DNA of 64,000 nt from Endozoicomonas numazuensis (GCF_000722635.1 NZ_JOKH01000009.1:62001-126000), one strand, 5' to 3'; counted from the stretch's first letter, positions 1 to 9,687 are shown. Made by a program: numbers and translations. Notes: generated by a model from the letters alone, not told the origin.

Positions 1-779
1 AGATCACCTTTGGGTGCAAAAGGACGACCTTTCACATAATCAATGGTGGTCTGATCCACTGCGACCATGCCAGCACGGGCACCCGCTTCAATAGCCATAT
101 TACAAACGGTCATCCGGCCTTCCATTGTCATTGCTTTGAAGACATCGCCTCCAAACTCAATGGCAAACCCTGTTCCGCCTGCCGTTCCAATTTTTCCGAT
201 GATCGCCAGAACCACATCTTTTGGGGTAACCCCAATACCCAGTTCACCATCGACACGCACCAGCATATTCTTCATTTTCTTGGCTACCAGACACTGGGTC
301 GCCATAACATGCTCGACTTCTGAGGTTCCGATACCGTGCGCCAACGCACCAAAAGCACCGTGGGTTGAAGTATGAGAGTCTCCACACACTACCGTCATTC
401 CTGGCAGTGTGGCGCCCTGCTCAGGGCCAACCACATGAACAATACCCTGACGGGTATCCATCATATCGAACTGGACAATATCGAAGGCGTTACAGTTTTC
501 ATCCAGTGTTTTGACCTGAATTTTAGAAATAGGGTCTGCTATACCCTCGATGCCCGTTTTTCGTTCATTCACCGTAGTAGGCACATTGTGGTCGGGTGTG
601 GCCAGATTGGCATCAATGCGCCACGGTTTCCGGCCAGCAAGACGCAGGCCTTCAAACGCCTGAGGTGAGGTGACTTCGTGAAGTAACTGACGATCGATGT
701 AGATCAAAGCTGACCCATCGTCTCTTTGACGCACAAGGTGGTTGTCCCACAACTTGTCATAAAGCGTCTTACCTGCCAT
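1..779 (-). CDS. leuC: 3-isopropylmalate dehydratase large subunit (5' part, runs off the window)
   Basis: The reverse strand encodes the N-terminal ~259 residues of LeuC, beginning [16 protein letters not shown]. It includes the aconitase-family stretches [20 protein letters not shown] and [14 protein letters not shown], which carry a cluster cysteine and substrate-binding residues. LeuC pairs with LeuD and uses a [4Fe-4S] cluster to isomerise 2- and 3-isopropylmalate in leucine synthesis. The start at 779 is preferred over an in-frame ATG at 794 because [11 protein letters not shown] is the usual family N-terminus and a GAGGG lies about 10 nt upstream. The gene is cut by the window edge, so its C-terminus and any following leuD are not visible. 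It is divergent from a LysR gene. Confidence 0.95.
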   Translation of the reverse strand, partial: MAGKTLYDKLWDNHLVRQRDDGSALIYIDRQLLHEVTSPQAFEGLRLAGRKPWRIDANLATPDHNVPTTVNERKTGIEGIADPISKIQVKTLDENCNAFDIVQFDMMDTRQGIVHVVGPEQGATLPGMTVVCGDSHTSTHGAFGALAHGIGTSEVEHVMATQCLVAKKMKNMLVRVDGELGIGVTPKDVVLAIIGKIGTAGGTGFAIEFGGDVFKAMTMEGRMTVCNMAIEAGARAGMVAVDQTTIDYVKGRPFAPKGD

Positions 780-971
780 TTGCTGAACCCTCATTACCGC
801 ACTTTCATTTTACGGGTATCCTAGAACGAAGGAACAGATTACTCAAATTCATCTTTTTCATGCTATTAATAACTATTAGGAATATTATGAATATACAGTG
901 CTCTGTTAACTCTCTATTTATTACTGTCTGCTTAACACTGCCTACTCACCACTGAAAACGGCTGACTAAAA
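780..971. promoter_or_regulatory. leuC / LysR divergent promoter region
   Basis: This 192-bp AT-rich divergent spacer holds short dyads such as CTATTAATAACTATTAG and ATATTATGAATAT at about 860-902. They are compatible with LysR-type T-N11-A sites controlling both genes. No precise -35/-10 pair is claimed. Confidence 0.4.
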
Positions 972-1844
972 ATGGACATACCCACACTCACCGCTTTTTT
1001 GTCGGTTGCCGAATGCAACTCTTTCTCACTGGCCGCAGAAAAACTGCATCTGACTCAGCCTGCCATCAGTAAGAGAATTGCGGTTCTGGAGGGTCAGCTC
1101 GACACACAACTGTTTGATCGCACAGGCCGACAGATCAACCTGAACGAAGCAGGTCGTATTCTGCTGCCTAAAGCCCGTCAAATGCTGGAGTTGATGAAAG
1201 ACACCCGGCAGGAAATCAGCAATCTGAAAACCCAGGTAAAAGGCACTCTGGCCATGGCAACCAGTCATCACATTGGTTTGCGAAGGCTCCCGAATATTCT
1301 GAGGGAGTATTCACGGAGCTATCCGGAGGTCAAGCTCGACATTCACTTTGTGGATTCTGAAGTTGCCTACGAAATGTTGAGCCGGGGTGAAATTGAGCTG
1401 GGTATTATTACGCTTTCCCCGGAAAATCCTGACCGATTTTTCTCCCGATTAATCTGGAACGATCCTCTCATTTTCATGGCAGCTAAAGATCACCCTTTGT
1501 CCCGCCTGAAAAAAGTCAGCACACAACATTTGAGTGAGCATCAGGCAATTCTCCCGGGCTCAAATACCTTTACCTACCGACTGGTGCGTAAGTTGTTTGA
1601 AAAAGAGGGTCTTTCTCTGCAAACAGCCATGTCTTCCAATTACCTTGAAACCATCAGAATGCTGACATCCATTGGACTGGCGTGGACCATATTGCCTGCC
1701 TCTATGCTGGATGATGATCTTGTGGCTCTGAAAACCCATTGCCACACACCTTCACGAAAGCTGGGGTATATCACTCATAGAGAGCGCACCCTGTCGAATG
1801 CAGCCAACGCTTTTCTGGATTTTCTGAATCAGGAGATTGACTGA
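972..1844 (+). CDS. LysR-family transcriptional regulator
   Basis: This 290-residue protein has an N-terminal winged helix-turn-helix (about residues 1-60, with the LysR hallmark FSLAAEKLHLTQPAISKRI) and a C-terminal periplasmic-binding-protein-like effector domain. It is divergent from leuC, an arrangement common for LysR regulators of leucine or central metabolism in gammaproteobacteria, so control of leuCD is a reasonable inference. The effector is unknown. The family is certain, the target is not. The ribosome site ahead of the ATG is weak. Confidence 0.92.
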   Translation: MDIPTLTAFLSVAECNSFSLAAEKLHLTQPAISKRIAVLEGQLDTQLFDRTGRQINLNEAGRILLPKARQMLELMKDTRQEISNLKTQVKGTLAMATSHHIGLRRLPNILREYSRSYPEVKLDIHFVDSEVAYEMLSRGEIELGIITLSPENPDRFFSRLIWNDPLIFMAAKDHPLSRLKKVSTQHLSEHQAILPGSNTFTYRLVRKLFEKEGLSLQTAMSSNYLETIRMLTSIGLAWTILPASMLDDDLVALKTHCHTPSRKLGYITHRERTLSNAANAFLDFLNQEID

Positions 1845-1945
1845 CAAGACAACCATCAGCCAATAAAACTTGCTGAACCGCCTTTGAAAACACATTTTCA
1901 AGGCTACACTTGCCTGATTATAGACGGCAACCTTCAAACAATAAC

Positions 1946-2965
1946 ATGCATAAAGCTTCATATTTTTTATCAGAGACTTTTTTTAGCACTAAGACATTAC
2001 TGAGCATCCTGCAGTCGCTGCTCATATGCCTGCTAAGTAGCTCTGCCAGTGCTGTCATGATGTTTCGCATCGCAGTCAACGAGGCTCACCTGGGCGTAGT
2101 TTATCGTCAAAGCACTCCAAGCTTTAGTGTCCAGCAATTTTGGTTGCAACCTACAGATATTCAGAAAGTAACTCTGCTACATTTTTATCATTTGGGTGCA
2201 CCAGTACCCGGACTGATCGTTTGGGCTAATCTCGCGCCCTACCAAGAAAAATATCGTGGACACTTAATCGATGTAAATCTGGGTCGAATCAGACAACAAA
2301 GGCCGGAGAGTCGTGGCACCAATGCTTTTGAATACCGTCAATGGTTAACGTCCACCATTTTTGACTCACAATCCCTAAACAGAATCATGCGCTACCCAGC
2401 AGAGGTCATGACAGCACCTTCCTTCCCTCCTGACCTGATCGAGCTTTTCACCACTATGGATGTCGACTATCTACCTCGGTTTGGCAGACAAAGAAAGCTT
2501 CATGACCTGAGCATTTATGAGCACCCGATTGAAATCCACTTTCTGAATCAGTACGAAACCAGAGACGGTAACGATATTCTTCATCACCTTAATTGGTATT
2601 CTCAAGTCTATTTTTCAGCGTCGACTCGCCCTGGAGCCTACTTACTGAATGGCCAGACTATTTACCGAAATGGTCAGGTTGAGTTGATTAAATACCAGTT
2701 TCAACATGGGCAAGTTATCACCTATCGAAGAGCCACCCTTCGTAGAGAACTCGAACAGACAAGCACCGTCAGTGTGAAGAAAAACACAACGATTAAATCT
2801 CCCTCTCACACCGGGCAGAGAGCTCAGAAAGGTCAGCAGAACTATGACAGCGGTCTGGGCACTCTGACTTCAACGGGTAGCCTGACAAATGCTGGCACAT
2901 CACTCTCTTCTTACCTCTATCTCCAACCAGCAGGATTAGAAAAGCTGATTTTGAACTTTCGATAG
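1946..2965 (+). CDS. putative secreted protein of unknown function
   Basis: This 339-residue protein starts MHKASYF. It has a basic/polar N-region, a hydrophobic core around residues 18-32 and an SSASA cleavage-like site, so it is probably exported. An in-frame ATG at 1910 would add 12 residues, but the 1946 start gives a conventional signal peptide. The body is rich in aromatic residues and contains HLIDVNLGRIRQQRPESRG. The C-terminal ~80 residues are Ser/Thr/Gly-rich and probably disordered. I recognise no family and see no catalytic motif. It lies between the LysR gene and a REP-like palindrome. The second secreted protein at 4297, downstream of the reductase, makes a host-interaction role possible but unproven. 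Confidence 0.6.
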   Translation: MHKASYFLSETFFSTKTLLSILQSLLICLLSSSASAVMMFRIAVNEAHLGVVYRQSTPSFSVQQFWLQPTDIQKVTLLHFYHLGAPVPGLIVWANLAPYQEKYRGHLIDVNLGRIRQQRPESRGTNAFEYRQWLTSTIFDSQSLNRIMRYPAEVMTAPSFPPDLIELFTTMDVDYLPRFGRQRKLHDLSIYEHPIEIHFLNQYETRDGNDILHHLNWYSQVYFSASTRPGAYLLNGQTIYRNGQVELIKYQFQHGQVITYRRATLRRELEQTSTVSVKKNTTIKSPSHTGQRAQKGQQNYDSGLGTLTSTGSLTNAGTSLSSYLYLQPAGLEKLILNFR

Positions 2966-2996
2966 TACGATCACTCAAGCCATTGATATTTAGGAT

Positions 2997-3137
2997 TTGT
3001 CCCAAAATAACTTCCCGATTTTCACCCGCTCTCCGTTCGCCCTGAGCCTGTCGAGGGGTTATGGCATTGGGCTTCGACAAGCTCAGCCCGAACGGATTTT
3101 GAGCAGATTTGAATAAGGAAGTTATTTTGGGACTACT
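2997..3137. repeat. REP-like palindrome nested in a longer inverted repeat
   Basis: The inner palindrome at 3033-3095 pairs CCGTTCGCCCTGAGCCTGTC with the complementary right arm, which reads CTTCGACAAGCTCAGCCCG and on to AACGG. It is enclosed by an outer inverted repeat, CCCAAAATAACTTCC at 3001-3015 and GGAAGTTATTTTGGG at 3118-3132. The inner unit recurs at 45462-45524, and as a half unit at 32148-32171. This looks like a small non-coding mobile or REP-type element. In RNA it would form a strong hairpin and could end transcription of the gene upstream. Confidence 0.8.
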
Positions 3138-3195
3138 CCTTAGTACTCGAAACCCTATAATGCCCTTATCTTTCATTGAGCTGATGGAGTGCTGT

Positions 3196-4173
3196 ATGTT
3201 CAAGGCGCTGTTGCTAGAACAGGAAGGCAAAGCCACCGTATCTTCTGTCCAGGAACTGGACGACAGTCATTTACCCGAAGGAGAAGTGACTGTCGCCGTC
3301 GAATACTCCTCCCTGAATTACAAAGACGGTCTGGCCATCACCGGCAAGGGCAAAATTGTTCGCAACTTTCCGATGGTTCCGGGCATCGACTTTGCCGGAA
3401 CAGTCATTGATTCTGCCAGCCCTGATTTTTCACAAGGCGACAAAGTCATTCTCACGGGCTGGGGCGTCGGTGAAAGCCACTGGGGAGGCATGGCGCAAAA
3501 AGCCAGAGTCAAAGCCCGTCAGCTAGTAAAAATGCCAGAGGGACTCGATAGCCGAAACGCCATGATGATCGGCACTGCAGGCTTGACTGCCATGTTATGC
3601 GTTATGGCTCTGGAACAATCAGGCGTGACACCAGAACAAGGTGAAATTCTGGTCACGGGCGCCAGCGGGGGTGTCGGTACTGTGTCTGTAGCTCTGCTGG
3701 CCAAGCTGGGGTACGACGTTGTTACTGTGTCTGGCCGTCCGGAAAACTCAGCCATGCTGGTAAATCTGGGAGCCAAACTGATTTTGCCCAGAAATCGCTT
3801 TGAAGAGCCTGCCCGCCCATTGGATAAACAACTGTGGGCTGGTGCTGTTGATACGGTAGGCAGCAAGCTTCTGGCCAAAGTTCTATCTGAAATGAATTAT
3901 GGCGGCACGGTTGCTGCTTGCGGACTGGCTGGAGGGTTTGATCTTCCAACAACAGTCATGCCTTTCATTTTGAGAGGCGTTAATCTTCAGGGTGTTGATT
4001 CTGTGATGTGCCCCACTGACAAGCGCATTGAGGCTTGGGAAAGGCTGGTCAAACTGCTACCTGAAAGCTTTTACGAGCTGGCTTGCCGGAAAGTAACTCT
4101 GGAAGGTGTGGCTGAATACGCCAAAGCCATCACAGAAGGACAGGTAACTGGCCGTATTATCGTAAGAGTATAA
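3196..4173 (+). CDS. acuI: acrylyl-CoA reductase / YhdH-type quinone oxidoreductase
   Basis: This 325-residue medium-chain dehydrogenase/reductase starts MFKALLLEQ. It contains the NADPH-binding stretch TGASGGVGTVSVALLAKLGY (around residue 153) and the family signatures SSLNYKDGLAITG near the N-terminus and VPGIDFAGTV. AcuI/YhdH enzymes reduce acrylyl-CoA to propionyl-CoA with NADPH, detoxifying acrylate released from DMSP in marine bacteria. The length matches E. coli YhdH (324). The ATG at 3196 follows TGGAG and gives the family N-terminus. The reading frame is open further upstream into the REP element, but that part is not homologous. No other DMSP gene is visible here, so a general acrylate-detoxification role is all that can be said. 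Confidence 0.88.
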   Translation: MFKALLLEQEGKATVSSVQELDDSHLPEGEVTVAVEYSSLNYKDGLAITGKGKIVRNFPMVPGIDFAGTVIDSASPDFSQGDKVILTGWGVGESHWGGMAQKARVKARQLVKMPEGLDSRNAMMIGTAGLTAMLCVMALEQSGVTPEQGEILVTGASGGVGTVSVALLAKLGYDVVTVSGRPENSAMLVNLGAKLILPRNRFEEPARPLDKQLWAGAVDTVGSKLLAKVLSEMNYGGTVAACGLAGGFDLPTTVMPFILRGVNLQGVDSVMCPTDKRIEAWERLVKLLPESFYELACRKVTLEGVAEYAKAITEGQVTGRIIVRV

Positions 4174-4296
4174 TGATACCTGCTCTATTGGGGCTCGCTC
4201 TTTACAGCTCATAACTCATAGCTGCCCTCAGCTGAGCCCCGCTTTCTGATTTTGAACTAGACTGTAAATCCTTCTAACATTCAAGGCTGTAGTTGT

Positions 4297-5409
4297 ATGA
4301 TTCAGACAGGTTCCGGAATTTTTGCAACGCGCAAAATTTTTTCTTCTTATAGTCCGGAACCATTGTTCGTCACCTGCCCCCTAAAACGTCATTTATCCTG
4401 GAAAGTCATTTCAAAAGCGCTGGTTTTTCTGATTCTAATATTGTTGACCTCTCTGAGTCAGGCATCTCTCCCCTATTACCTTCTAAGAGCAACAATGTCG
4501 CCTGATCATTTGCAAACTCACATCGAGCTCAAAAACTTTCTTTCCAGCCGTTATATTTATCTCCATGAAGGAATCTGTGGCAGAAGCAAAAACCATCTTC
4601 TTGCCAGTTCTGAATCCGGGCAAATGGCTTGCATTAAACGCTACCCGAAATTAAAACAAGAGATCCGGGGAGAACTCTACAGCTACCACTTCAGTCAATG
4701 GCTGGGTCACTATAATGTTCCAGCCATCGTGTTGACCCGACTCTCTTATACTGACGAGTTCTGGTCCCCCTGGAAGTCAAAATTAATTGAACTGGGATGG
4801 CATGACGGTGACTATCTGGTAGTCAGCCACTACTACCAGCAACTCTCGGATGTCACGCTGCCTGACATATTAAGAACAAACAAAACTCTGAACCTCACGA
4901 CCAAAGGTCATTATACGAAGACAGAGATTACACAATGGTCCAACCTTATCGTTCAGGATTACTTAAGTGGTGACACCGACCGGTTAGTGAATACTCTTGT
5001 GAACCTCGAGCATAACAAGCACATGTATTCCTACCCTATTCATAATCTGGGCCAGACTAAAGACTTGGGTCTGATTGCTTATGACCATGATTACGCGTTC
5101 GGAGTTGGGTATGACTTTGCACTCAGCAAACGTTACCAAACACTGAACCAAAAGTATCAGCGCTATCAGGTTCATTTTTTGAACCGGTTATGTCTCTTCT
5201 CCAGTGCCACTCAGCAAAAACTAGAGACTCTCTCCAGCTATGAAGATCCAGCTCAAATACTCGAAGACTATATCCAACGGGTTGACCTGGATTCCTTTTT
5301 GCTGGTTAAACCCTTAACGAAGGAGCACCGGACACTCTTTAAACATCGTATCCGTCATGCATTGAAACACCTCCATGAGTGCCAAGCGACTCCAAGTATT
5401 AACCCTTAA
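4297..5409 (+). CDS. secreted/membrane-anchored four-jointed (Fjx1/FAM20)-like kinase candidate
   Basis: This 370-residue protein has one hydrophobic N-terminal segment (about residues 39-57), so it is either exported or a type II membrane protein. What follows reads like the atypical secretory kinases of the four-jointed/FAM20 group: a strand with MACIKRY (K114, ATP lysine), a helix with RGELYSYHFSQWLGHYNVP (E126), a catalytic segment DYLSGDTDR (221-229) then VNTLVNL, and a metal-binding YDHDYAFG (D265). In the animal family the matching blocks are a GE.LS..L...LG...VP helix, a DYLTGNTDR-like loop and a DN/DFG-like Asp. The similarity is from memory of motifs, not a search. If real, it is a eukaryote-type kinase acting outside the cytoplasm, perhaps on host proteins or glycans. 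It could also be a HipA/PI3K-like bacterial kinase. Confidence 0.55.
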   Translation: MIQTGSGIFATRKIFSSYSPEPLFVTCPLKRHLSWKVISKALVFLILILLTSLSQASLPYYLLRATMSPDHLQTHIELKNFLSSRYIYLHEGICGRSKNHLLASSESGQMACIKRYPKLKQEIRGELYSYHFSQWLGHYNVPAIVLTRLSYTDEFWSPWKSKLIELGWHDGDYLVVSHYYQQLSDVTLPDILRTNKTLNLTTKGHYTKTEITQWSNLIVQDYLSGDTDRLVNTLVNLEHNKHMYSYPIHNLGQTKDLGLIAYDHDYAFGVGYDFALSKRYQTLNQKYQRYQVHFLNRLCLFSSATQQKLETLSSYEDPAQILEDYIQRVDLDSFLLVKPLTKEHRTLFKHRIRHALKHLHECQATPSINP

Positions 5410-5468
5410 TTACTTCGAACCCTTTAAGTGCAATAGTTCGAGGTTTTACTGATTGAACTGAAGCCACC

Positions 5469-6911
5469 ATGAATGTTCGCCCCGTGCTATTCGTCATAGG
5501 ACTGTTCCTGATGGTCCTCTCAGTGCTGATGTTATTACCAGCTCTGTACGATTTCATTACCGATGCAGACGGCGTTTATTCATTTGCTTTATCTGCTTTG
5601 ATTACGCTGCTGGTTGGCGCTCCTCTGTACTACTTCTGCCGCCTACCTGTATTCAGCCTGAAGCCCAGACAAATCTTTCTGCTGACCAACTCCTCCTGGT
5701 TTACCCTGAGCGCCTTTGCCGCACTGCCTTTGTATCTCGAGTTGGATATCAGTTATACCGATGCTTTTTTTGAGACCATGTCAGGTATTACCACAACCGG
5801 TTCTACGGTACTGAGTGGACTGGACCATATGAATACCGGGGTGCTGTTATGGCGCTCTTTGCTGCAATGGTTGGGCGGCATTGGCTTTATTGTTCTCGCC
5901 GTAGCGGTACTGCCTTTTTTGAAGGTAGGTGGAATGCGGTTATTCCAAAGCGAATCTTCAGACTGGTCAGACAAAGCTATGCCCCGTTCAGGCAGTATTG
6001 CCAAGCGCATTGTCTTTATCTATCTCGGCCTGACCGTTTTTTGCGCGTACCTGTATTTCCTGGGAGGGATGAATGGCTTTGAGGCCATTAACCATGCCAT
6101 GACCACCCTTTCAACCGGGGGCTACTCAACGTCCGATAGTTCCATGGCTCACTTTCAGAACCCATTCATTCATTGGGTGGCTATCGTATTCATGATTTTC
6201 GGCTCTCTCCCCTTTGTTTTGTTTGTGAAGTTTCTCAGAGGTGACCCCCAATCATTACTCAGAGACAATCAGGTTCAGGCTTATTTGAACTTTCTGTTGA
6301 TTCTTTGGGGTCTTTTTACACTATGGCTGTTTATGAACAGCGACTACACACTGTTTAAGTCACTGACACTGGTCGCTTTTAATACAGTTTCAGTCATTAC
6401 AACCACCGGGTATGCATTAACGGACTACACCTTATGGGGCGGTTTTGCTGCCACTCTGTTTCTCTGTCTGACAGTAATAGGCGGCTGCTCTGGCTCCACT
6501 GCCGGTGGCATAAAGATTTTCCGTTTTCAGATTGGAGCCCGACTGCTGGGGATACAACTCAAACAACTGGCGCACCCCAGAGCCTGCTTCGTACAAAGCT
6601 ACAATGGCCAACAAATAACCAGTGACATTCTCAGATCTTTGATTGCGTTTTGTTTTTTCTTTGCCCTGCTGACCACCACTCTGACTCTGCTACTGAGTCT
6701 TTTAGGTCTGGATCTGGTGACCAGCCTGAGCGGCGCCGCTACTGCAGTCGCCAATGTAGGACCCGGTCTTGGAGACGTCATTGGGCCTGCAGGAAACTTT
6801 GCCACATTACCTGATACCGCCAAATGGCTTCTGAGCGTTGGCATGCTGATGGGAAGGCTTGAAGTTATTACCGTGCTGGTATTATTCACACCTGCTTTCT
6901 GGAAGGACTGA
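5469..6911 (+). CDS. trkH: Trk system potassium uptake protein, TrkH/TrkG family
   Basis: This 480-residue integral membrane protein has about ten hydrophobic segments. It carries the four pore-loop filter signatures of the superfamily: TTTGSTVLSG, TTLSTGGYSTSDS, ITTTGYALTD and ANVGPGLGDV. TrkH forms the K+-conducting subunit that works with cytoplasmic TrkA, which is not seen in this window. The length matches E. coli TrkH (483). The gene stands alone, followed by a strong hairpin. Confidence 0.95.
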   Translation: MNVRPVLFVIGLFLMVLSVLMLLPALYDFITDADGVYSFALSALITLLVGAPLYYFCRLPVFSLKPRQIFLLTNSSWFTLSAFAALPLYLELDISYTDAFFETMSGITTTGSTVLSGLDHMNTGVLLWRSLLQWLGGIGFIVLAVAVLPFLKVGGMRLFQSESSDWSDKAMPRSGSIAKRIVFIYLGLTVFCAYLYFLGGMNGFEAINHAMTTLSTGGYSTSDSSMAHFQNPFIHWVAIVFMIFGSLPFVLFVKFLRGDPQSLLRDNQVQAYLNFLLILWGLFTLWLFMNSDYTLFKSLTLVAFNTVSVITTTGYALTDYTLWGGFAATLFLCLTVIGGCSGSTAGGIKIFRFQIGARLLGIQLKQLAHPRACFVQSYNGQQITSDILRSLIAFCFFFALLTTTLTLLLSLLGLDLVTSLSGAATAVANVGPGLGDVIGPAGNFATLPDTAKWLLSVGMLMGRLEVITVLVLFTPAFWKD

Positions 6912-6926
6912 ATCAGCCTTAGAAAT

Positions 6927-6950
6927 GATAGGCTGCCCGAGCAGCCTATC
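6927..6950. terminator. hairpin after trkH
   Basis: A perfect 10-bp stem, GATAGGCTGC and GCAGCCTATC, encloses the loop CCGA just 15 nt after the trkH stop. Only a short T-rich stretch follows (TGTCCGTATTT), so termination is likely but not ideal. Confidence 0.6.
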
Positions 6951-7229
6951 TGTCCGTATTTACCTGCAAAAACTCAGGAAAACATCCCTTCTCATACAAA
7001 TTGTTACAAAAATAGCCGAACTAACCCTCCGTAACTGATGTAAATCAAATAGTATTTATTCACACTCATGTAGTATTCTTCGCCGCCAACGATAGCATTG
7101 AAAGCAGGCTTCAATCTGTTTGATGCTTGATCAGATCAGCCATAAGCAGAAAGTGTCGTTTTTTAATGTTTTTTTTCGAAATAAAAACATTAAAACCAGA
7201 TACTTCCAGAAGATGTATATTGCTTGCCA
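6951..7229. other. intergenic region upstream of the acyl-CoA synthetase
   Basis: This 280-bp AT-rich spacer has a T/A-rich stretch around 7150-7200 with AATGTTTTTTTTCG and the near-inverted AAAAACATT. No gene is apparent, and it probably holds the promoter for the next gene. Confidence 0.4.
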
Positions 7230-9035
7230 ATGAATGATAATCCTCCATCGCACCTTATTAGCCTGATTCGTCAGCGCACTCAAAAAAACGGCAGTCAAAC
7301 GGCCATCCGTTTTTCCAGCCACCACCAATGGCAAGCCATGAACTGGCAGCAGCTGGGAGAGAAAATCGACCAGGTTTCCCGTGCACTACTGGCAGACGAG
7401 CTCCCGATTCAAAGTAATATCGGGGTCTGGTCACAAAATCTTCCTGAATGGACGATGGCTGACCTGGGCACCCTTCAAACCCGATGTGTAACTGTGCCCA
7501 TATACCCCACCAGCACAGCAGAACAGGCTCGCTACATCATCGAAGATGCTGCGATTTCGACACTGTTTGTCGGTGAGCAGGAACAGTTTGATGGGGCATT
7601 GGAACTGCTTCAGAAATGCGACTGCCTGACACGCATCATCGTGTTTGATGCCCAGACCGACCTTAAGGGCTGCACTCAGGCTCAAACATTCAATGAGTTT
7701 CTGCTCTCAGCGCCTTCAGACAGCGAAGAACTGAAACGTCGACTGGATCAGCAATCTCTGGATGACCTGTACACCCTGATATATACCTCAGGAACGACAG
7801 GGCAACCCAAAGGCGTCATGCTGGATTACACCAGTATCGGTGCCTCTTTTGAGTCTCACGACCACCTGATCCACATTGATCACACCGACATATCCATTGC
7901 CTTTTTGCCACTCAGTCATATTTTTGAAAGGGCCTGGAGTTATTACGTTCTAACCCGGGGAGCAGTAAACTGCTACCTGAAAGACCCCACCAATATTGCA
8001 GACGTACTGCCCACTTTAAAGCCTACTGTTGTCTGTGCGGTACCCCGTTTTTACGAGAAAATCTATGCCGGTGTAAACACCATGATTCAGAAAGGATCAC
8101 CGGTGAAACGGGCCATTTTTAAATTAGCGATGAAAATTGGCCATAGCACCATGGAGCTGAAGCGTCAGGGCAAACCTGTTCCCGGCTATATGGAAAGCCT
8201 GAACCAGTTGGCAGATAAACTGGTATTCAGCAAGATCAAAGAAAAACTGGGCGGTCGGATTCGCTTTATGCCATGCGGCGGCGCCCGCCTGGACGACGAG
8301 ATCAATCGTTTTTTCCATACTCTTGGGATCAATATCAAAGTCGGTTATGGCATGACAGAAACCACGGCTACTGTTACCTGCTTTCGTGATACCGGTTTTC
8401 AATTTGGAAGTTGTGGAACACCTCTTCCCGGCATTCAGGTCAAAATCGGTCAGGATGGTGAAATTCTGGTAAAAGGCCAGACAGTAATGCGAGGCTACTA
8501 CAAAAAACCTGAAGACACCGCCAAAACCTTTGATGCCGATGGCTGGCTTAAAACGGGTGACGCCGGTTTAATTGATGAAACAGGTCAGTTACGTATTACC
8601 GAGCGCATCAAGGAACTGATGAAAACGTCCAATGGCAAATATATTGCACCTCAATACATTGAAGGCACTTTGGGCAAAGATCGGTTTATCGAACAAGTCG
8701 CGATCGTAGCTGATGCCAAAAATTATGTTTCTGCCCTGATCGTTCCGGCCTTTGAGGCTCTGGAAGAATATGCCAGGAGCATTAACCTGAAATACGAAAA
8801 CAAAATGGAGCTGATCCGAAACTCGGATGTCCAGGCCATGTTCCAGGACAGACTGGATCACATTCAGGGAGAACTGGCCCGATTCGAACAGGTTAAGAAA
8901 TTCACACTGCTGCCCCGTGAATTTTCCATCGAAAGGGGGGAAATCACACCCACTCTGAAGCTACGCAGAAAAATCATAATGGAACGTTTCCGCAAGGAAA
9001 TTGAAGCCATGTATAAACCTGCCACTTCACACTGA
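7230..9035 (+). CDS. long-chain acyl-CoA synthetase (AMP-binding, FadD15-like)
   Basis: This ~601-residue adenylate-forming enzyme carries the AMP-binding P-loop YTSGTTGQPKGVMLDY, the adenine-contact motif GYGMTETTATVTC, and the hinge-region TGD and ITERIKELMKTSNGKYIAP. The combination and length fit the bacterial long-chain fatty acid:CoA ligases related to FadD15 and eukaryotic ACSL. These activate fatty acids as acyl-AMP and then acyl-CoA. A TTG two codons upstream (7224) is an alternative start, and neither has a clear ribosome site. It appears monocistronic. Substrate chain length cannot be read from the sequence. Confidence 0.9.
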   Translation: MNDNPPSHLISLIRQRTQKNGSQTAIRFSSHHQWQAMNWQQLGEKIDQVSRALLADELPIQSNIGVWSQNLPEWTMADLGTLQTRCVTVPIYPTSTAEQARYIIEDAAISTLFVGEQEQFDGALELLQKCDCLTRIIVFDAQTDLKGCTQAQTFNEFLLSAPSDSEELKRRLDQQSLDDLYTLIYTSGTTGQPKGVMLDYTSIGASFESHDHLIHIDHTDISIAFLPLSHIFERAWSYYVLTRGAVNCYLKDPTNIADVLPTLKPTVVCAVPRFYEKIYAGVNTMIQKGSPVKRAIFKLAMKIGHSTMELKRQGKPVPGYMESLNQLADKLVFSKIKEKLGGRIRFMPCGGARLDDEINRFFHTLGINIKVGYGMTETTATVTCFRDTGFQFGSCGTPLPGIQVKIGQDGEILVKGQTVMRGYYKKPEDTAKTFDADGWLKTGDAGLIDETGQLRITERIKELMKTSNGKYIAPQYIEGTLGKDRFIEQVAIVADAKNYVSALIVPAFEALEEYARSINLKYENKMELIRNSDVQAMFQDRLDHIQGELARFEQVKKFTLLPREFSIERGEITPTLKLRRKIIMERFRKEIEAMYKPATSH

Positions 9036-9177
9036 CCATTTAAAACAGGTCATTCGTCAACGGATGGCCTGATTCTCAACAGCTGCAGCGGAAAACCCCA
9101 CTTGCCTCAACAGCACCAGGTCGCCTATTCTTCGCTGCTTCAGTTTTTAGACCCTCCAGCTAAAGGTTTAAGCGCTC

Positions 9178-9687
9178 ATGGAGCAATATAATTTCACCTA
9201 TAACGACATCCATAACACCGTTCGAGCTGCTGCCGAGAAAATCAAAGCATCCGGATTCGAGCCTGACTACCTTCTGGCCATTGGTGGTGGCGGTCTGATT
9301 CCAGCCCGCATCCTGCGCACCTACATCAACAAACCTATCCTGACGGTTTCCCTTACCCGTTACAGCGATGAGATTGGCACTGCTCCATCCGAGACGCCGA
9401 TCAAACTGCAGTGGCTGGAGCCTGACACCAATCTGGATGGCAAAAAAGTTCTGGTTATTGATGAGGTCGATGATGAGAGAACCACTCTGGAATTCACCCT
9501 GGGCCATCTGTTCGAAAAACATCCTGATACCGAATTCTCAGCCTTTGTCGTACACAATAAGCTGAAAGAAAAGAAAGGCGCCCTGCCAGAAAAACTGAGC
9601 CACTTCTTTACCGGTGAAGACATTCACGATTACTGGATTAATTACGCCTGGGATGCCGTAGATATCGATCAGTTTGGTAAAAAATAA
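9178..9687 (+). CDS. purine phosphoribosyltransferase (xanthine/hypoxanthine type)
   Basis: This 169-residue PRTase-fold protein has the PRPP-binding loop as VLVIDEVDDERTTLEF (classically DDVxxTGxT) and an early IGGGGLIPARILR strand-loop. It resembles the Xpt1-like/Gpt-like group found in proteobacteria and yeast, which salvage xanthine, guanine or hypoxanthine to the nucleotide. The exact base is not determinable by eye. AAGG precedes the ATG. It converges with a tetR gene across a shared hairpin. Confidence 0.82.
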   Translation: MEQYNFTYNDIHNTVRAAAEKIKASGFEPDYLLAIGGGGLIPARILRTYINKPILTVSLTRYSDEIGTAPSETPIKLQWLEPDTNLDGKKVLVIDEVDDERTTLEFTLGHLFEKHPDTEFSAFVVHNKLKEKKGALPEKLSHFFTGEDIHDYWINYAWDAVDIDQFGKK

